A stretch of 55,791 nucleotides of DNA from Bigelowiella natans CCMP2755 (taxonomy: Eukaryota; Cercozoa; Chlorarachniophyceae), in contig ADNK01001416.1 of NCBI GenBank assembly GCA_000320545.1, forward strand, positions 1 through 55,791. The letters are read 5' to 3'. Below the pieces are notes generated by a model. That model searched no databases and was not told the origin of the DNA. It saw nothing but the letters and a program-made list of their open reading frames with translations. Of this stretch, positions 23,806 through 37,205 are shown in pieces; position 1 is the first letter of the stretch; every line of letters starts with the position of its first letter. The translations under genes were made by a program, and so were the position numbers.

Positions 23806-25481
23806 GCTACAAGATCTTATGCCCATCAATCAACATTGCACCAGTTTCGTTGCTAGTGATGCTTACATTTCATCGTTAACCTAACTTCATTCTAACCCGC
23901 TCAAATGGCCTCTTCTGCTTCACAATGCGCATAATGTGGACTTAATTTGCTTCACCCCAAGCCAAAATTGACACGGCGATCACACTTTTTTGATTGAATG
24001 GAGATGAGCTAGTTTTAATTTTCATTCGAGTTTCGCTCAAGTTCTATCGTTGTGTCGCAGAATGAATGTATGTCTAGCATTGCTAGTTTGAATAATTGCG
24101 AGTCGGCATGTCGCATCGCGCCATATGTGCTAGTGTGGCCATCGACCATCGCATTCGAGTCGTCGGAAGTAATGGAAGGAGCGCCGGTGCTCATGCAAAA
24201 GGGAACAAGCAGGAAGCATGATTAATCGTTTCCGAAGTCATGAAGTATACGATTTCAAAAAGCGCCGGCTATATACGGCACAATGTGTACATGTGACAAG
24301 CAAGGACAAAAAAAGGACTGCTGGCTAGCCATGCCTGGGCTTGCTAGCCTTGCTCGTTGAAACTCGGCCGGGCTAGCAGGCATTGGAGCGCAGTCAGCGC
24401 GCACTGCTTCGGACGGAGCAAAGTTTGGCAATTGCCCGGTGCTCGGAGAAGACACATGGCCACACAGGCATCGATGTTGTGCGACATCTAGATGCCACAA
24501 AGCAATGGTAATGGCTGCAGTCAACGTGTGCGCGCGTGTGCGTGTTTGCGACTTCCTCAGTCCTGCTGATTGTGCTCTGCATCGCATCCCGAGCTTCAGT
24601 CATCGTGGATTGAGAGTGTTTCCACACGAGCAATGAAGCATCTCCCACATCCAAGCTCCTCCCAACAACTGCAAGCGAAGAAAGAAGCAAAGACATCAGG
24701 GTGATCACATCCTCCATGTGCACAGAAAGAAACAATTCCATCGGAGAAGTTGTTAGTTGAAAGTGTCATTGGTTACGATGACTCATCCGTGTGGTGAGAA
24801 GAAGGAAAGAAACAAAGAAAGAAAGAAGTCTTTCCATTGGAGCAGTTGAAAGGATCAAGAAAGAAGGGCCAAGAAGCTTTGCGCTTTCAGGGAGGCTTCG
24901 CCGGCTCCCGAAGAAAAGGGCAACATGCAGCTAAGCGACAACATTCTGCTCATGTCGCTAATCACACGAACAGCGGATCTTGATAGTTTTTATCTCTTTT
25001 GATTGATGTTGTGCGGCAATGGAAAATGCTCCCCGTCATGCGAGTTCGTAGGGCGTTCCGAGGTTAGAGAGCAAACGACGCACATTTGCGCGCGGGAAAA
25101 CCATAGCAAACTTTAGGACATAGTTTCCAGGTGAAAAGAGTGACAAACACCACCGAAATATATGCGGGGAAATATAAGATAAGAAGCGTATCTACGTTTG
25201 CATACAAATCGTATGATGTTTACCGTATTAAAAATGGACTAAATCAGCGACGAACGAAGAGCAGTTTCCACGCGAAAGCAGCTCTCTTGGGACCGCGGAT
25301 TGCGGCTTCATTTGCCTCCTGATAGCACATCCCTACCAAGGGCGTGTAACAGAAAAGAGAAGGCAAACCGAGCAAAAGGCCTGCCAGAGAGCCTGGAGAG
25401 CCTGGAAAACGGGGAGAAGGGAAACCAGAAGAAGTGCTGAACGCGGGAGGCGTGGACAACCACTGCGCGAAGACGGTTAAA
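23806..25481. other. tandem intergenic region, no gene recognised
   Basis: The only tandem + to + spacer in the window. It contains CTAGC-rich stretches (24070-24400), a partly duplicated purine-rich motif around 24725-24850 (AGAAACAATTCCAT... versus TCTTTCCATTGGAGCAG), and the Nup205 promoter near its right end. ORFs of about 110 aa on the minus strand at 24255-24741 have no recognisable domain or codon signal. Confidence 0.4.
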
Positions 25482-25922
25482 ATGATGAGCGAGAATAATT
25501 CTTTTGAAACCTACCAGATCCTCTATTCGACCGTCACGGACGCAATCGTCGGAAGCTATGACCCCAATATATTCAAAAGGGTATGCTTCATTCAAATATC
25601 GTTCCACACCATTGTTGCTCGCACTAAGGACGATGTGCGGGTGGCTTGCGTGTTCAGGTTTTGGTGAACCATAAAAGGGCACTAAAAAATCCGAATGAAA
25701 AGCGTCCAAGAAATGACAACCAAGTTTGGAACACAATTAAGAAAACGCAGGTTCTTTTAATTGCTGCCTTTATCCTCACACTGCGTCTCAGTCCTTCTCT
25801 TCTTTCTCTGTTTCATTGCGCTACCAACCAGGAGCGCGCAGGGGAAAAGGGTAATATGATCGGGCTACGTATTGCAAAGGCGCTCAGCCAGAAATTTCAA
25901 ATCGACGAAGTAATCACCAAAT

Positions 25923-25963
<41 letters not shown>

Positions 25964-26056
25964 GCATACGCATACGAACGTACTAATGCTAATATCCTAG
26001 AAGCATCGTCATGAAATGAGGCATGCTTGTATGCATTATTGTTATACACTTACATT

Positions 26057-26130
<74 letters not shown>

Positions 26131-27577
26131 TCTATAAAATCTAATTTGTGTGTGTATGTGTGTACAAATTTTTAGAAAGAGGCTTGCAAATTGATCCGGA
26201 CGGCCAGGTCATGCTGTTCTGAGCCACCAGGGCAAGACAACAAGACCGGATTGGAAAAATGGGAAAAGGAACTACTCAAGAACGCGTAACTTGACGAAAA
26301 ATCTATTACACCCGCATATTTATTCTTCATCATCATCATGGCTCCATCATCTCTCACCGAAATTTGTAGGGATGCTGCTGAATTACTACGCATGCATGTA
26401 TTACAAATTGTTGCACTTTTTTTTAGGTTTATACTCTACAAGAATAGACGTGAATCCTTACTGATTGCGTTTGAGAATCTTGTCTCTGAGCACCTACTGT
26501 TCCAAGATGGACACCCTCTCTCTAGACTAGTGAATGATTACGTTACGGAGTTGTTGAAAGAAGACGAGGATGGAGATCTTCTGGGTAACCTACTCAAACT
26601 AGTGGAAAACAACCACAGGCGACGCATCGATCCTTCAACCGACAGCAAGCTGAAACCACACCTCGCAACTGAGATCTGGCGCAGCCTGAGAATCATACTT
26701 TGTCTCCTCGGAGATATTCCCATCACACGCAGCCAGACGAAGAAGATCATACTGCTACTGCAGGGACCTCTCGGCCAGGATGACCTCGTTTCGCGCACTA
26801 AGCTCATGCTCAGCTTTGGGTTGTTCTACGCTTTGAGGGAGCGGAGAAACGCCTCGCATAGCCAGGAATCGGAAGAAGAATTCGTGAACACCCTGATGCA
26901 ACAAGCAAGTGCCTGGGAAGAAGACTTCAAGGCCAGCACCTTCGACAAGGCGTACAGGGACCTCTACATCCTGATGGCATCGTCGTTTGAGAAGATGAGC
27001 TACAAGAAAGCTGGGCAGCTCCAACGCGGAAGCAGATTCGAGAAAACCGTCGAAGACATGCTGAACAGAGGAAGCGAGGTCTTTAAACGACTCCACAGCG
27101 ATCTCTTTTATGCTGATTGGTCCAAGGAGCTCCGAGCCAGGATAAAGCAGCCTCTTTGCGAGACCGCCTGCTCCTTGCTACATGAGACGATACAGGTCCA
27201 CGGGAACCTCTTTAAGGAATTGGATGAAAGAGCTCCCCTCCTACGCGAGCTTGTGCAGCTGCTTGCAGCACTGTGCGAGGTGTCGCCAGAATGTACCAGA
27301 AAACTGTGCCGGCAGCATCGAGAAGCGCAGTATTCTTACGGTTTCAGCAGCTTTGAGAACTTGCTCAACTACTTGCGAATCGTCAAAGATCACCATGGGA
27401 ACGAGATGGCCACACACTACCTGCACCTCCTCGCGTCGCTGTGTAACCATACCTCGGGTGTACAGCTGGTTCTCAAGTTGGAGGGGGGGGGGGCAACACG
27501 CGAGAATGTAGACGAGATGAGAAGTTACGCATCTGTGATGAGGAACCTCCTTCAGGTAGTGGCTGGCAGCAGTAGTT

Positions 27578-27616
<39 letters not shown>

Positions 27617-30600
27617 CCACGATCACATTTACAGACAGACATCAGGCATGCTTTATTATGAGTAATTATTAATAATAATAGTAATAGTAGTAGTAGTAGT
27701 AGTAGTAGTAATAATAATGCTGTTCTTTCCCCCTACACATCACGGTGCAAATTAAGGAAATTGGTTTTTATTGCATGCATGTATATGCATATGGGCACGC
27801 ACGTTCGCTTATGCCCCCTCCCCCCCCCCCCCCAAAAGAAAAAACACGCACACACCACAGGAATTGGCCCAGCCTTCAAAGTGGAAGAGGATGGTGGCTG
27901 TGCTGAAGTTGATACAGGCGCTCTCTCACCTTAGCCCCTCGACGCTGACCAATGATTTCGCCGAACGAATGCTGAGTATTATGCTCCAACGTTTGGCCAA
28001 AACAAACAATGATGTACTTAAAGCAGCCGTTGTAGACACGTTGGCTGCGTGCGGAACCTCAAAGCCAGCGTTGATGAAGAAAGTTTGGCAGTATGTCGAA
28101 GGATTTAAGTTCTTACCCAGGTTGTTGCTCATTACGGAGGAGGAGGAGGAGGAGGAAGAGGGAGATGATGATGATGATGATGATGATGATGATAATGACT
28201 CATGTGTTTGTCGTGCTGGTGAATAAAATACCGCTGTATTTGAAGCCAAGAGTGCTTTCTATTTCCTCCTTCATTGCTAACTTTACCCCCCACTTTTCTC
28301 GTTGCTGATCCCAGGGCTGCGGTACAGTATTCTGCCCCCACCACAATGATAAAGTCCGATTCCGATCCGTTGGAGAAGAAGCGGGGAGGGATGGTCTTGG
28401 CGTTGGAGGAAGAGGCCAGGAAGGAGAGCTTTCCGCTCACCATTGCTTTTGGAAAGTTGATCCTCTCCGCTATCAATACATGCCCCGTGATTATCTATGG
28501 GGTCAAGATGGAGCAACCGCATGGGCTGGGGCCATACCTTACATTCCTTACCAACAACGTGCTGCTGCGTGTCCATACTTTTAAGCTCAAAGAACCATCT
28601 CAGAAATGGGAATTGGCAGCCGCCCCGCTTGCCGTGTGTTGTCGAATCTTGCAGGATTTCAATCCTCTCCAGCAGCAGCAGCAGCAGCAACAACAACAAC
28701 AACAACAGCAAAACAGCCAGGTGAGAAGGAGCCGTCGGCTGTCGCCATTAGAGCACCCAGGCAAGCTGATTATGAAGAGACTGCAAACGCAGACAGCTTG
28801 TTTGTCGCTGTCGTTAAACTGCTTGGCCAAGCTCAGAATAAGATCGAAAAGGTTAAGAAGGGGCAGGAAGATCTTTCCGAGCGTGTTCCTGTCATCCTTC
28901 CTTACGTCGAGAAAGTCCTCAAGTTGTCGTTGCAGCTTCTTGACCTTGCGCTGCAGCGTGAAAATGCTTTCTGGCGTCTAGCGAGTCGGCCTGACGTAAA
29001 CATCCGGTGTTCCTTCATCTCTTCGATGTTAATAAGAAATTCAGAGGCGCGCAAGAGCGACATTGTGGTCGCGATCGCGAAATGCGTGGGTCTTGTGGAC
29101 AACGGGCAGGTCATCGGTCAGGCCATTTGCTTCCACGCAGCCAACATCCTACGAGCACTGTGCAATCGAAACGAGCGGTTAGTCGTGAATGTCTTCCACC
29201 AGCCCACTCAAAGAAGACGACGACGACAACGACGACGCAGGGAGTACGTTACTTCTTCTTCGTCATCTTCTTCCATCAACAAAGATGGGGCTTCGGAGGA
29301 GGGGGGGGAGGAGGAGGAGGAGGAGGGTGACCCCAGGCTGCAGCTATGCCGAGCGTTCGCCATTCAATTCGCCGAGATGCAATTAGACGCTCCGCTTTAT
29401 GATGGTGGGGGGGGCGGCGACAGGAAGACGAAGGAAAGTACCTCCTCCTCCTCCTCCTCCTCCTCCTCCTCCTTCCGAGAAAGGACGCAAGGGTGGAACA
29501 CTCGGTGCAAGGTGGTACTTGTGCAGATCATCCTCAATAGCCTCACGCGGCGTGGAGGCCGCGCAGAGCTCGCATGCATGCTGCTGGGTCTAGGGGACGA
29601 AGACGAAGAAGACATGATGCCCCGGAATAATCACGAGAAGGAGTGCCTAGACCAGATCCTCCTCATGATCGAAAAGCCAAGGTTTTCAGTCAGTGCCGCG
29701 GGGCTTGCCGAGGCGTGTTTTGAGCTGTTTTACCGGCTGTACAAGCACCCTCGTACCTCCAAGAGCTTCGCTTCCTATCTTCGGAACAAGACCGCCTACA
29801 CAGACTCGGTGGAGGGGGGGGAAGAAGAGCAGACCGAGCATGGCACGCCAGTGCTCTTCAAGCTGCTCAGGGAGCTTGAAGAAGTCTGGGGGGGCGGGGC
29901 AATGAGAGGCGGCAGCAGCAGCGGACACACTCCTTCCAGCCTCCTCCAGTATTCATGGCTGCTCAAGACCATTGCGATCGACATATTTAGCACAAGAAAA
30001 CGGGGCAATCAGTGGAGTGATGACGCACACGACACGCTGTGCCGACTAGGATTCTGGCACTCGGAAGACCGCAAATCGTCTTTACTGTCTTCTGAGAACA
30101 ACAACAACAACGCTACGCATACTAACAACAACGGATACCAGCAGTCGCAAATGCAAATGCTGGAGCTGCTTGACCGCCTGTGCATTCGTTTCCCCACCCT
30201 CAAACCTCTACCAGAAGGCTTTTCAACCGGCTCGCTCCGACGCCAGATATCTCCACGAATGTAAGCAAATATGATGAGGAGGATGATGTTTTTGCGCCTG
30301 CGTGGATCTTCTGGGTTACTCACATGCAATAATCTACACGATACTACAATCCTTTTTATATTCGCCATCATTATCATCATCATGATCCTCATCTTCCTCA
30401 TCATAACAATATTGTTGTTGCTGCAGGTTCGTATATGATATCCCGCAGCTAAAGGCTGTGCTGCTGTCAAGTGGCAACCCTCAGTCGAGTGCTAACATCC
30501 TTGGGATCGCACTTGAATGGAACAGGCAAGTCCATCGATTGCGTGCATGCGAGGAGGCGGTGGAGGGTTGGAGGCAGTTGGCAGAAGTAGCTCTTAAGGA

Positions 30601-32166
30601 AGGAGCAAAGACCCAACAGGTAGTACTGATGCTCATGTTGGTGGAGAAGGGGGAGGAGGAGAGGAGGAGGAGGCCATGCTATGAAGAGATTATAGGATTA
30701 GTGCTAGATGTTTCTTAGCTGCATTTATCTGCTGTAGCTATTATGATTATGATATGATCCTCTTCCCCATCCTCCTCCTCCTCATCTCCTTAACAGGGTC
30801 ATTCCGATGCATTGAAGTACGATTCGGCATTGTACGACCTCCTGAACGGGGTGCTGCAGAAGCTGAGCGTAGGTGCACAGATGTGGGGATCTCTTGGTAA
30901 ACAACTCTCCATCGCCTTGTCGTCGGTCGCCCTGGCTGTGATGGCGAAGATCAACCTGCGTACGAGGCAGCACAATAACCCTAGCGAGCTCATCTCCTCT
31001 GCTTCCGATATGAGGCATATAGTCGAAGCCATCCTCGAAGCAATATTGCGCTCACGGTTGGTTCACTCTCCTCCTCCTCCTCCTCCTCCTCCTACAGTGT
31101 TGTAATTCAGTCGAACGAGTGAATGCATTCTTCGTGCACAGAAGAGTAGATTTGATAGTGGGGGTCTGCCCACTTTCCGCAACCTCCTTATATTTTCGCG
31201 CGCGCGTGTGCGTGTGTTTTCTCCTCCTCATTGACAGCCTTCTCCTTCTCCTTCTTGTTCTTTTTCTTTTTATTATTCAGGTATCAGTTGGCACGCAAGA
31301 ACCTATATGTTGTATTTGTCAACTACATTCAGTATCTTGAGCATCTTGAGATCTTTCTCAACGAGCACGGGGCTGATGCTATAAGGGCCAATGACTCATC
31401 GTACGTGCTTCGAAAGAACGGAATATGAACGTGCACAGATTATCGCCTAATAATACATGTGTACACACACATAAGATGTACTATTCAAACTTGGCATGCT
31501 GTTCTTTCTCTCTCTTTCTCTGCACCCCCTCTCCCCCGTATTTGTCTTTATCTTATCTTAAGTAGCTGGCCAATTGCCTCACACATAGCTCCCCCCCCCC
31601 CCCCCCCCCCCTTCTTCCTCCTCGTGTCGTCTATTTTAGGTCTTACGCGTTGATAGAGGACGATTTTTCGACGTTCTTCAGGCACAATATCACTGTGATC
31701 GGTAAGTATGGCAAGAAGATCCTGCAGGTGTCTTGTCAGGACGCCATGAGCGGCCAATTCGTCGTTCGTTCGACGGCGATGGTTTTCATTGCAAATCTTC
31801 TCAAATACGACTCGCCGTCCTCCTCGCCCCCCTCCTCCACTGCCCCTGCGAGATTTGATCGTCGCAAGAAGAGTAGAGGAGTCACTAACACCTTGCTTCA
31901 TTTTCTCTGTGAAACCGGAAACGTGCACCAGTTTGCGAATGAACTCCTCCACCCACGTACTACGATGATAGTGTCGCTAACGATGATACGCTTAATGCCT
32001 TTCATCATCATGTGATGCTACTACACACCTTTGTCGTCGTTGCATTCAGTTACATCTACAAATCCTTTTTTGGCAAAAACCGAATAAAGTGGTGTTGTTT
32101 GGTATGAGAAGAAGAAGAAGAAGAAGAAGAAGAAGAAGAATGGCTGTAGAAGAAGTTAGAGAAAAT

Positions 32167-32235
<69 letters not shown>

Positions 32236-32633
32236 TACACTTATGTATAGGGCGCGTACAAGTGCTTCGGACCGCAATCGTTTCAACACAACTAGAGCAC
32301 TACGAGCAAATCGCATCGTTTGAAGTAATGGCGAGCCTTCTCACGCAGGTCATATCCGCACAGTAGCCTCAATTATCATTGCACTGATCATCGTCACTTT
32401 GTACGCAATTTCGAGGGGGTTTGGGTTGCAGCTTCAAGCTTTTGTGTGCTACTACCTACGGCATGATGCACCGATGTGATGTTCTCCAGCTAATCGATGA
32501 TTCGCTAACAAACAGATTGCGTTGAAGGAGCAGGGTGCAAAACAACTCCTCGGTTCAAAATTGATTTTGAAGCTCGCAGAATGCCAGTTTCTTGGGAATT
32601 ATCAAGATTTCAGGTGGTTTCGATACTGCAGAT

Positions 32634-32667
<34 letters not shown>

Positions 32668-32809
32668 GAAGTCATAACACGAAATATATGATGATGATGA
32701 TGATGATGATGAAGAAGAAGAAGAAGAAATCTCTACAAATGTTGATATTTTGGATGTAGTTGGGATTCGGCGAGAGGAAACATGTTTCACACGTATAGCA
32801 CACACACAG

Positions 32810-32851
<42 letters not shown>

Positions 32852-34217
32852 AAACAAACGGAGACGCGCAAGCGAGCACCATACATACATGAAGGCACTA
32901 ATTTGAAGATAATATTCATGAGACGGTTTGCCTATTATGTGTCCACGTCAGCGGCATTAGCGAGCTGTCAACGTCGGCCAAAGTGGCAGTATCACAGTCG
33001 TCGCGGTACTACCAGCTCCTCATCCCCTCATTGCGGCTGGTTAGCTGCTTGCTTACAACGCTGCCCGAAAATCAACTATTGCGCCGTGAGGTCGCCAACT
33101 TCCTCAAAAGGCATCAAAACGTGCTAGGCAAGGTGTTGGAGGAGTCTGTCAAAGTGCTCGAAGAGTCCGTGAGAAGCACAAGGTCCTCGTCACTGCCCCG
33201 GTTGTTGTCGAGGGAAATCATACCGTCACTGCAGGCTGCTGAGCTCCTTACAGGACTTGTCTTAGCCTTCATCGCAGACGCCAAAAACCCACTACCAGAG
33301 ACGTTCATCCACTCCTATGGTGAGCTCGTGGAGGTCATGAAGAGAGTTGTCTATAGACTCCAAGAAGCTGCTGCATCAAACTACATCAGCATGGACTACG
33401 AGGAGGAGGTGGTGGAGGAGGAGGAGGAGGAGGAGGATTATGCTGGGGACGAAAAGGAGGACGATTCGAAAGAAGCATACGAGGAGAATAGGCGCTTGGA
33501 GCGACGGCAAAATAACGTAGTCGGGCTGCTAGAACCACTCGACAATGGCATCCTTGTCTATGAGATCATGGCAAACGTATTCCTCATCTGCTCTCACAAC
33601 TGCAAGGGGGGCACGCTTGAAGACGGCGAACGACTCCTCACCGCAGCTGGTGTTGTCAACATCTTCAGCAAAGAAGAGCCGCTGGGCGCGGAAAGGCTTC
33701 TCAAAATCTTTGAAAGAACATTAAGGCATACGACAGCAAGAGGCACAACAGCAGCAGCGGCAGGTGGAGATTATGGGGATAATAACGGCGAATATAGCAG
33801 CAGCAGTAGAATGCAGAGTGACAAGCTGCAAAAACGTAGGACGTGCTTGTCCATTCAAGTGATGGAGAGCATACTTCAGATACTCTGCCACAACCTTTCT
33901 AACTATGACGACAGAAAAGGTAGCGGTGGCGGACACTTCGAAGTCGATGCAGGAGCAGCCCAGGCAGATAAGGTCTGTGCCCGTTCTTTGAACATTATTC
34001 GATGTCGTCATCATAAAAGATGTGCGATACAATCTTATGTGTGTGCGTGCGTGTGTGTGTGTTTTGTCAGAAAAACATTAGTCATATACGAGAGACGGGA
34101 ATACCATTGTTCAACCAGCTTCTTATGTCACGTCCGTATCGAGACATCGCCACAGGAGGCACTTACATAGAAACTTTGGTGCGGAAGATCAAAGCCAGAA
34201 TATATCGACTAACATAG
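25482..34217 (+). CDS. NUP205: nuclear pore inner-ring nucleoporin Nup205/Nup192
   Basis: Large alpha-solenoid scaffold of the nuclear pore inner ring. Seventeen exons close in phase and encode 1991 aa, almost the usual length (about 2000). Exons begin at 25482, 25658, 25832, 26176, 26427, 27861, 28315, 28780, 30427, 30797, 31281, 31640, 32050, 32251, 32516, 32952 and 34071. Family blocks in order include ENLLNYLRIVKDHHGNEMAT; VLKAAVVDTLAACGTSKPAL; GLGPYLTFLTNNVLLRVHTF; VEKVLKLSLQLLDLALQREN; WNRQVHRLRACEEAVEGWRQ; ALKEQGAKQLLGSKLILKLA; and YYQLLIPSLRLVSCLLTTLP. Runs of Gln, Ser, Glu, Asp and Gly are encoded by CAR, AGY/TCC and GAR microsatellites and look like lineage-specific loop insertions. 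Uncertain joins are the 59-nt intron 28721-28779 beside the Gln run (weak acceptor) and exon 13 (32050-32101). Confidence 0.9.
25927..25962. repeat. (CA)n microsatellite in a Nup205 intron
   Basis: CA tract in intron 3. A second (CA)n followed by (GA)n lies at about 26058-26128 in the same intron. Confidence 0.9.
27574..27618. repeat. (AGT)n trinucleotide tract in an intron
   Basis: AGT tract just downstream of the exon 5 donor (27555/27556) of Nup205. A second AGT/AAT tract lies at about 27670-27717. The intron also has poly-C at about 27811-27833. Confidence 0.8.
28672..28711. repeat. CAG/CAA repeat encoding a Gln run
   Basis: Interrupted CAG/CAA tract at the end of Nup205 exon 7, read as Gln. 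The frame changes just after it, resolved here by a 59-nt intron. Confidence 0.85.
32107..32234. repeat. compound (GAA)n-(CA)n-(TA)n tract in an intron
   Basis: Three adjacent microsatellites fill most of Nup205 intron 13: GAA units, then CA, then TA. Confidence 0.9.
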
Positions 34218-34995
34218 AGAACAGAAATCGTGTCGTGTCGCGATGTTGGGTTCCTACCTGCGACTTGCCATGCATGTCTAGATGTGAGACGGATGATGTA
34301 ATGAATTGATTAAATCTTTTCAATGGTCATCCTAATGTAGCTATGCTAGTATGCAACTAGGCAAAGCAGCGGCTACATCAGACATGTCTAGATGTACCAC
34401 ACATACATCTGCTCGTCATTCCACTCATCAGCAAGCAGAACACTAGGACATACATGCAAAGCAAATAATATCGAATTCCTTTTTTATTATGAGCCATGAA
34501 ACAGGCTGATCGAAAATATGAGCAGTCAATGACGTGTCATGCGCATGCTATCTAGCTATGCCTTAAATGATCTAGCCATAGTAATCACTGTTACGACTAG
34601 ACTAGTTACGACGCATGTGTACGTGCGTATACTGTTCAAAATTTAAACATTTCATTGCATCCGCCTTATAGCCTTATAATGTTCACATCATGAACGCGGC
34701 GCGTTGCGTGTGGACTTGTGCGGAGCACGCGCATAGCATTTCAGAGAGGTCTATTTGCAATGCGAGCGGCGACGCTAGCTTATATTGATGTAATTGCAGG
34801 ATACTTAGATCTGCACAGAACATTGAGCGCATGTGTGCAGCGTACAATTGCTTAGACGTGTGACACTTTTCACATAATCATAGCATACTACTAATCCAGC
34901 GGAGGGAGGCAGGGCTACATTCGTCATTCCAATGATGTTCATATGTTGCAGAAAATCAGTTTATCATGAGGATTATATAAACACATTTAGGTGCA
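34218..34995. other. convergent 3'-3' spacer
   Basis: Between the stops of Nup205 and RPSA. It holds hairpin repeat copy C only 69 bp from the Nup205 stop, and GCATGT, TCTAGATGT and ACGCATGTG words. It has no credible ORF. Confidence 0.7.
34286..34380 (+). repeat. convergent-spacer hairpin repeat, copy C
   Basis: Starts GAGACGGATGATGTAATGAA, then TCAATGGTCATCCTAATGTAGC. Stem arms are TGTAGC (34336-34341) and GCTACA (34372-34377) with a 30-nt loop that retains the GCAAAGCAGCG 3' part. Same strand as the others. Confidence 0.8.
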
Positions 34996-36277
34996 TTACA
35001 TTCCTCCTGCAGCTGGTGCAGCTGCAGCTGCAGGAGCCTCAGAATCTCCCCAGCTGCCTGCCTCTTGCACAGGGGCAGATGCCCAGTTTGCATCGATGGT
35101 AGTAGAGGTGAAATCTGCTACTCCAGTGGCTTTCGTTGCCTCAGCGGCGAAAGCAGTGCCTTCTGCGCTCTTAACTTCGTTGAATTGACTTGCAAAGTCT
35201 TCCTTTTTGTCTTCCTTCGCTTCTGGCTCCTCAGTGGCCTCAGCTTTCTTTTCTTCTTCCTCAGGTTCACGGTACATGAAGAGATCAACAACGACGCTCC
35301 AAGGTTCTTGGCGAGAGATGGTTCCGCGAAGGCGGTTTACTTCACGAGCGAGCATCCAGTACATAAGAGCGAGGGAGTGCTTGTTCTTGTTGTTGCAAGG
35401 AATAGCTACATCGACATATCTCGTAGGAGAATCAACATTGCAAAGAGCGATAACAGGGATGCTGGAATAAGCAGCTTCCATGATAGGCTGGTGATCGACG
35501 TGAGGATCAGTTACGATCAAAAGACGAGGCTCAAGGAACTTCTTCTGAATCTGTAGTTGTCATGGTTGTACACAAAACATATATCCGTCATCAGAACCTT
35601 GATTTTTAATAGAGTATGGACGAGATTCGAAACCCTATCCATGCAGTTATACTTCCAACCAAACCCTATTCACCCTCACCGCATTAGTTCCTATTCACCC
35701 TCACCCAATTAGTAATGGTTAGTTCCACGCTTCATCGACAAGAACAATACCTGGTTAGTGAAGCAACCAGGCGTGTATCGTCCCCCAATGTAGCTCGACC
35801 CAGTGTTTTGGGCAAACTTGTAGACAGCGCGCTGTCCCATTGTCGGGCCGGAGATAGCAACCACATCCTCCGGGTTTTCTATTGCGACGATTATTCTCGC
35901 AGCCTATCATGTAGTGGGAATTTCAGATGATAAAATATGACTTTCATCTCATTTGGATTTTGAATGATATAGACTGTGACTTTAGAGGCAATTTAGACAT
36001 GCATGTTAAAAAATTCTTTATTCACCAGCATGATCTTTTCCCAGGTCTTGCCAATGTTGACGATGTGCACGCCTGAAGTTAATAATTATTACACGTTGAT
36101 TCTTCGTGCAAATGCGCGAGAAAAGAACTCGAATTAGGGTTAATTCACACCGTTATCAATCTTCCTGCGCCATACATATTTTTGCATGTGAGCATTGCAG
36201 TTGGTAGATCCAATGTGAGTTTCTGCTGCAAGCATAAGCTTGAGATCATCCTCCTTAATAGCAAGCGAGAGCGCCAT
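34996..36277 (-). CDS. RPSA: 40S ribosomal protein SA (uS2)
   Basis: Small-subunit protein uS2, needed for 40S assembly and also known as laminin-receptor precursor. Four exons close in phase: 36277-36151, 36072-36026, 35903-35751 and 35550-34996, giving 293 aa, the usual length. Family blocks are [76 protein letters not shown]-type, [20 protein letters not shown] and [17 protein letters not shown]. The C-terminus is the eukaryotic acidic tail with EEEEKKAE and a final GSWGDSEAP plus Ala/Gly run. Introns are 78, 122 and 200 nt. It diverges from the coiled-coil gene with 365 bp between starts. Confidence 0.97.
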
Positions 36278-36642
36278 TCTGTGTGTAGGCACGCAGGTCT
36301 AAATTCTCCGCCGATCGGTGATTAGGTCCGAAATAATAAAGCGGTAGGTTACCAGCTCTTGGAGATTCTTGGAGATTTATATGATTTGTCCGGAATCCCG
36401 GCCAGAATCTCTCCGGTACCGGTTTTGTAGCCAAAGTTACAGATGTCGCTATTGATTATTTTTGGTGAATTGCCCGCCGTTAAATACATGAAGCATTCCG
36501 TTTTCTCCCTTTTTGGCAAAAATTGCCTGCTGCTGAGAAATACTTGGTCTCGACGATATCCTGCCCCCCACACGATCCAAAGCAGCTGGGAACATAATTA
36601 TCGCCTGACTCTGTAGAGTTGGAAATCGACCAATTCTAAATT

Positions 36643-37159
36643 ATGATGCTCTTGGTGAATCCAGTGGCGATTCATAAACGGACTCCTGTTCCATCGTGCC
36701 CGAGGCCATTAAAATCTATCCTTCCGTCGAGTTCGTGCTCGGCTTCGTCGTTGTTCTCGACAGGGCAGCACGATGCAGTGGTAAAGGGTTGTATTCAAGC
36801 AAACAAAGGAAGATATTCTGCAATGACTTGTCGGAAAAATACCAAAGCGAATCTTCAAGAAGCCTCGTGTCGAAATACTTCACACCGACACGGCCGTCTA
36901 CCACCTATCGCAAAGAATACCCGGAGAGGAAACAGAAGGGCGCGGAAGAAACCCAAATGTATCTCTTCAAAAAGTCCAACCTCTATGAAAAGAAGGTTTG
37001 AACTATTATCTATATTTAAATAGCTTAACGTACTTGATTCTTCAAATTATCATAAAAACCTAAAATAGAATTGTGGAAACAAATTTAAAAGGCCCGACAC
37101 CACATTCCCAAACCTCACATGAAGAGATGATATGGGGATTTTTTTTTGGAATATATGCG

Positions 37160-37205
<46 letters not shown>

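Noticed and set aside
24255-24741. Minus-strand ORFs of 110-115 aa between the ABC and Nup205 genes
   Set aside because: They are Cys/His/Thr-rich from repeat-like DNA, overlap in two frames and have no recognisable family.
34286-34380. Repeat copy C as a box C/D snoRNA (GATGATG resembles box C)
   Set aside because: Only one copy has the box-C-like word and no paired box D was found. Not supported for the family.
36696-37001. Alternative frame for exon 1 of the coiled-coil gene
   Set aside because: It reads well but ends in phase 0 at the donor, which cannot join the phase 2 acceptor at 37253. The other frame joins.
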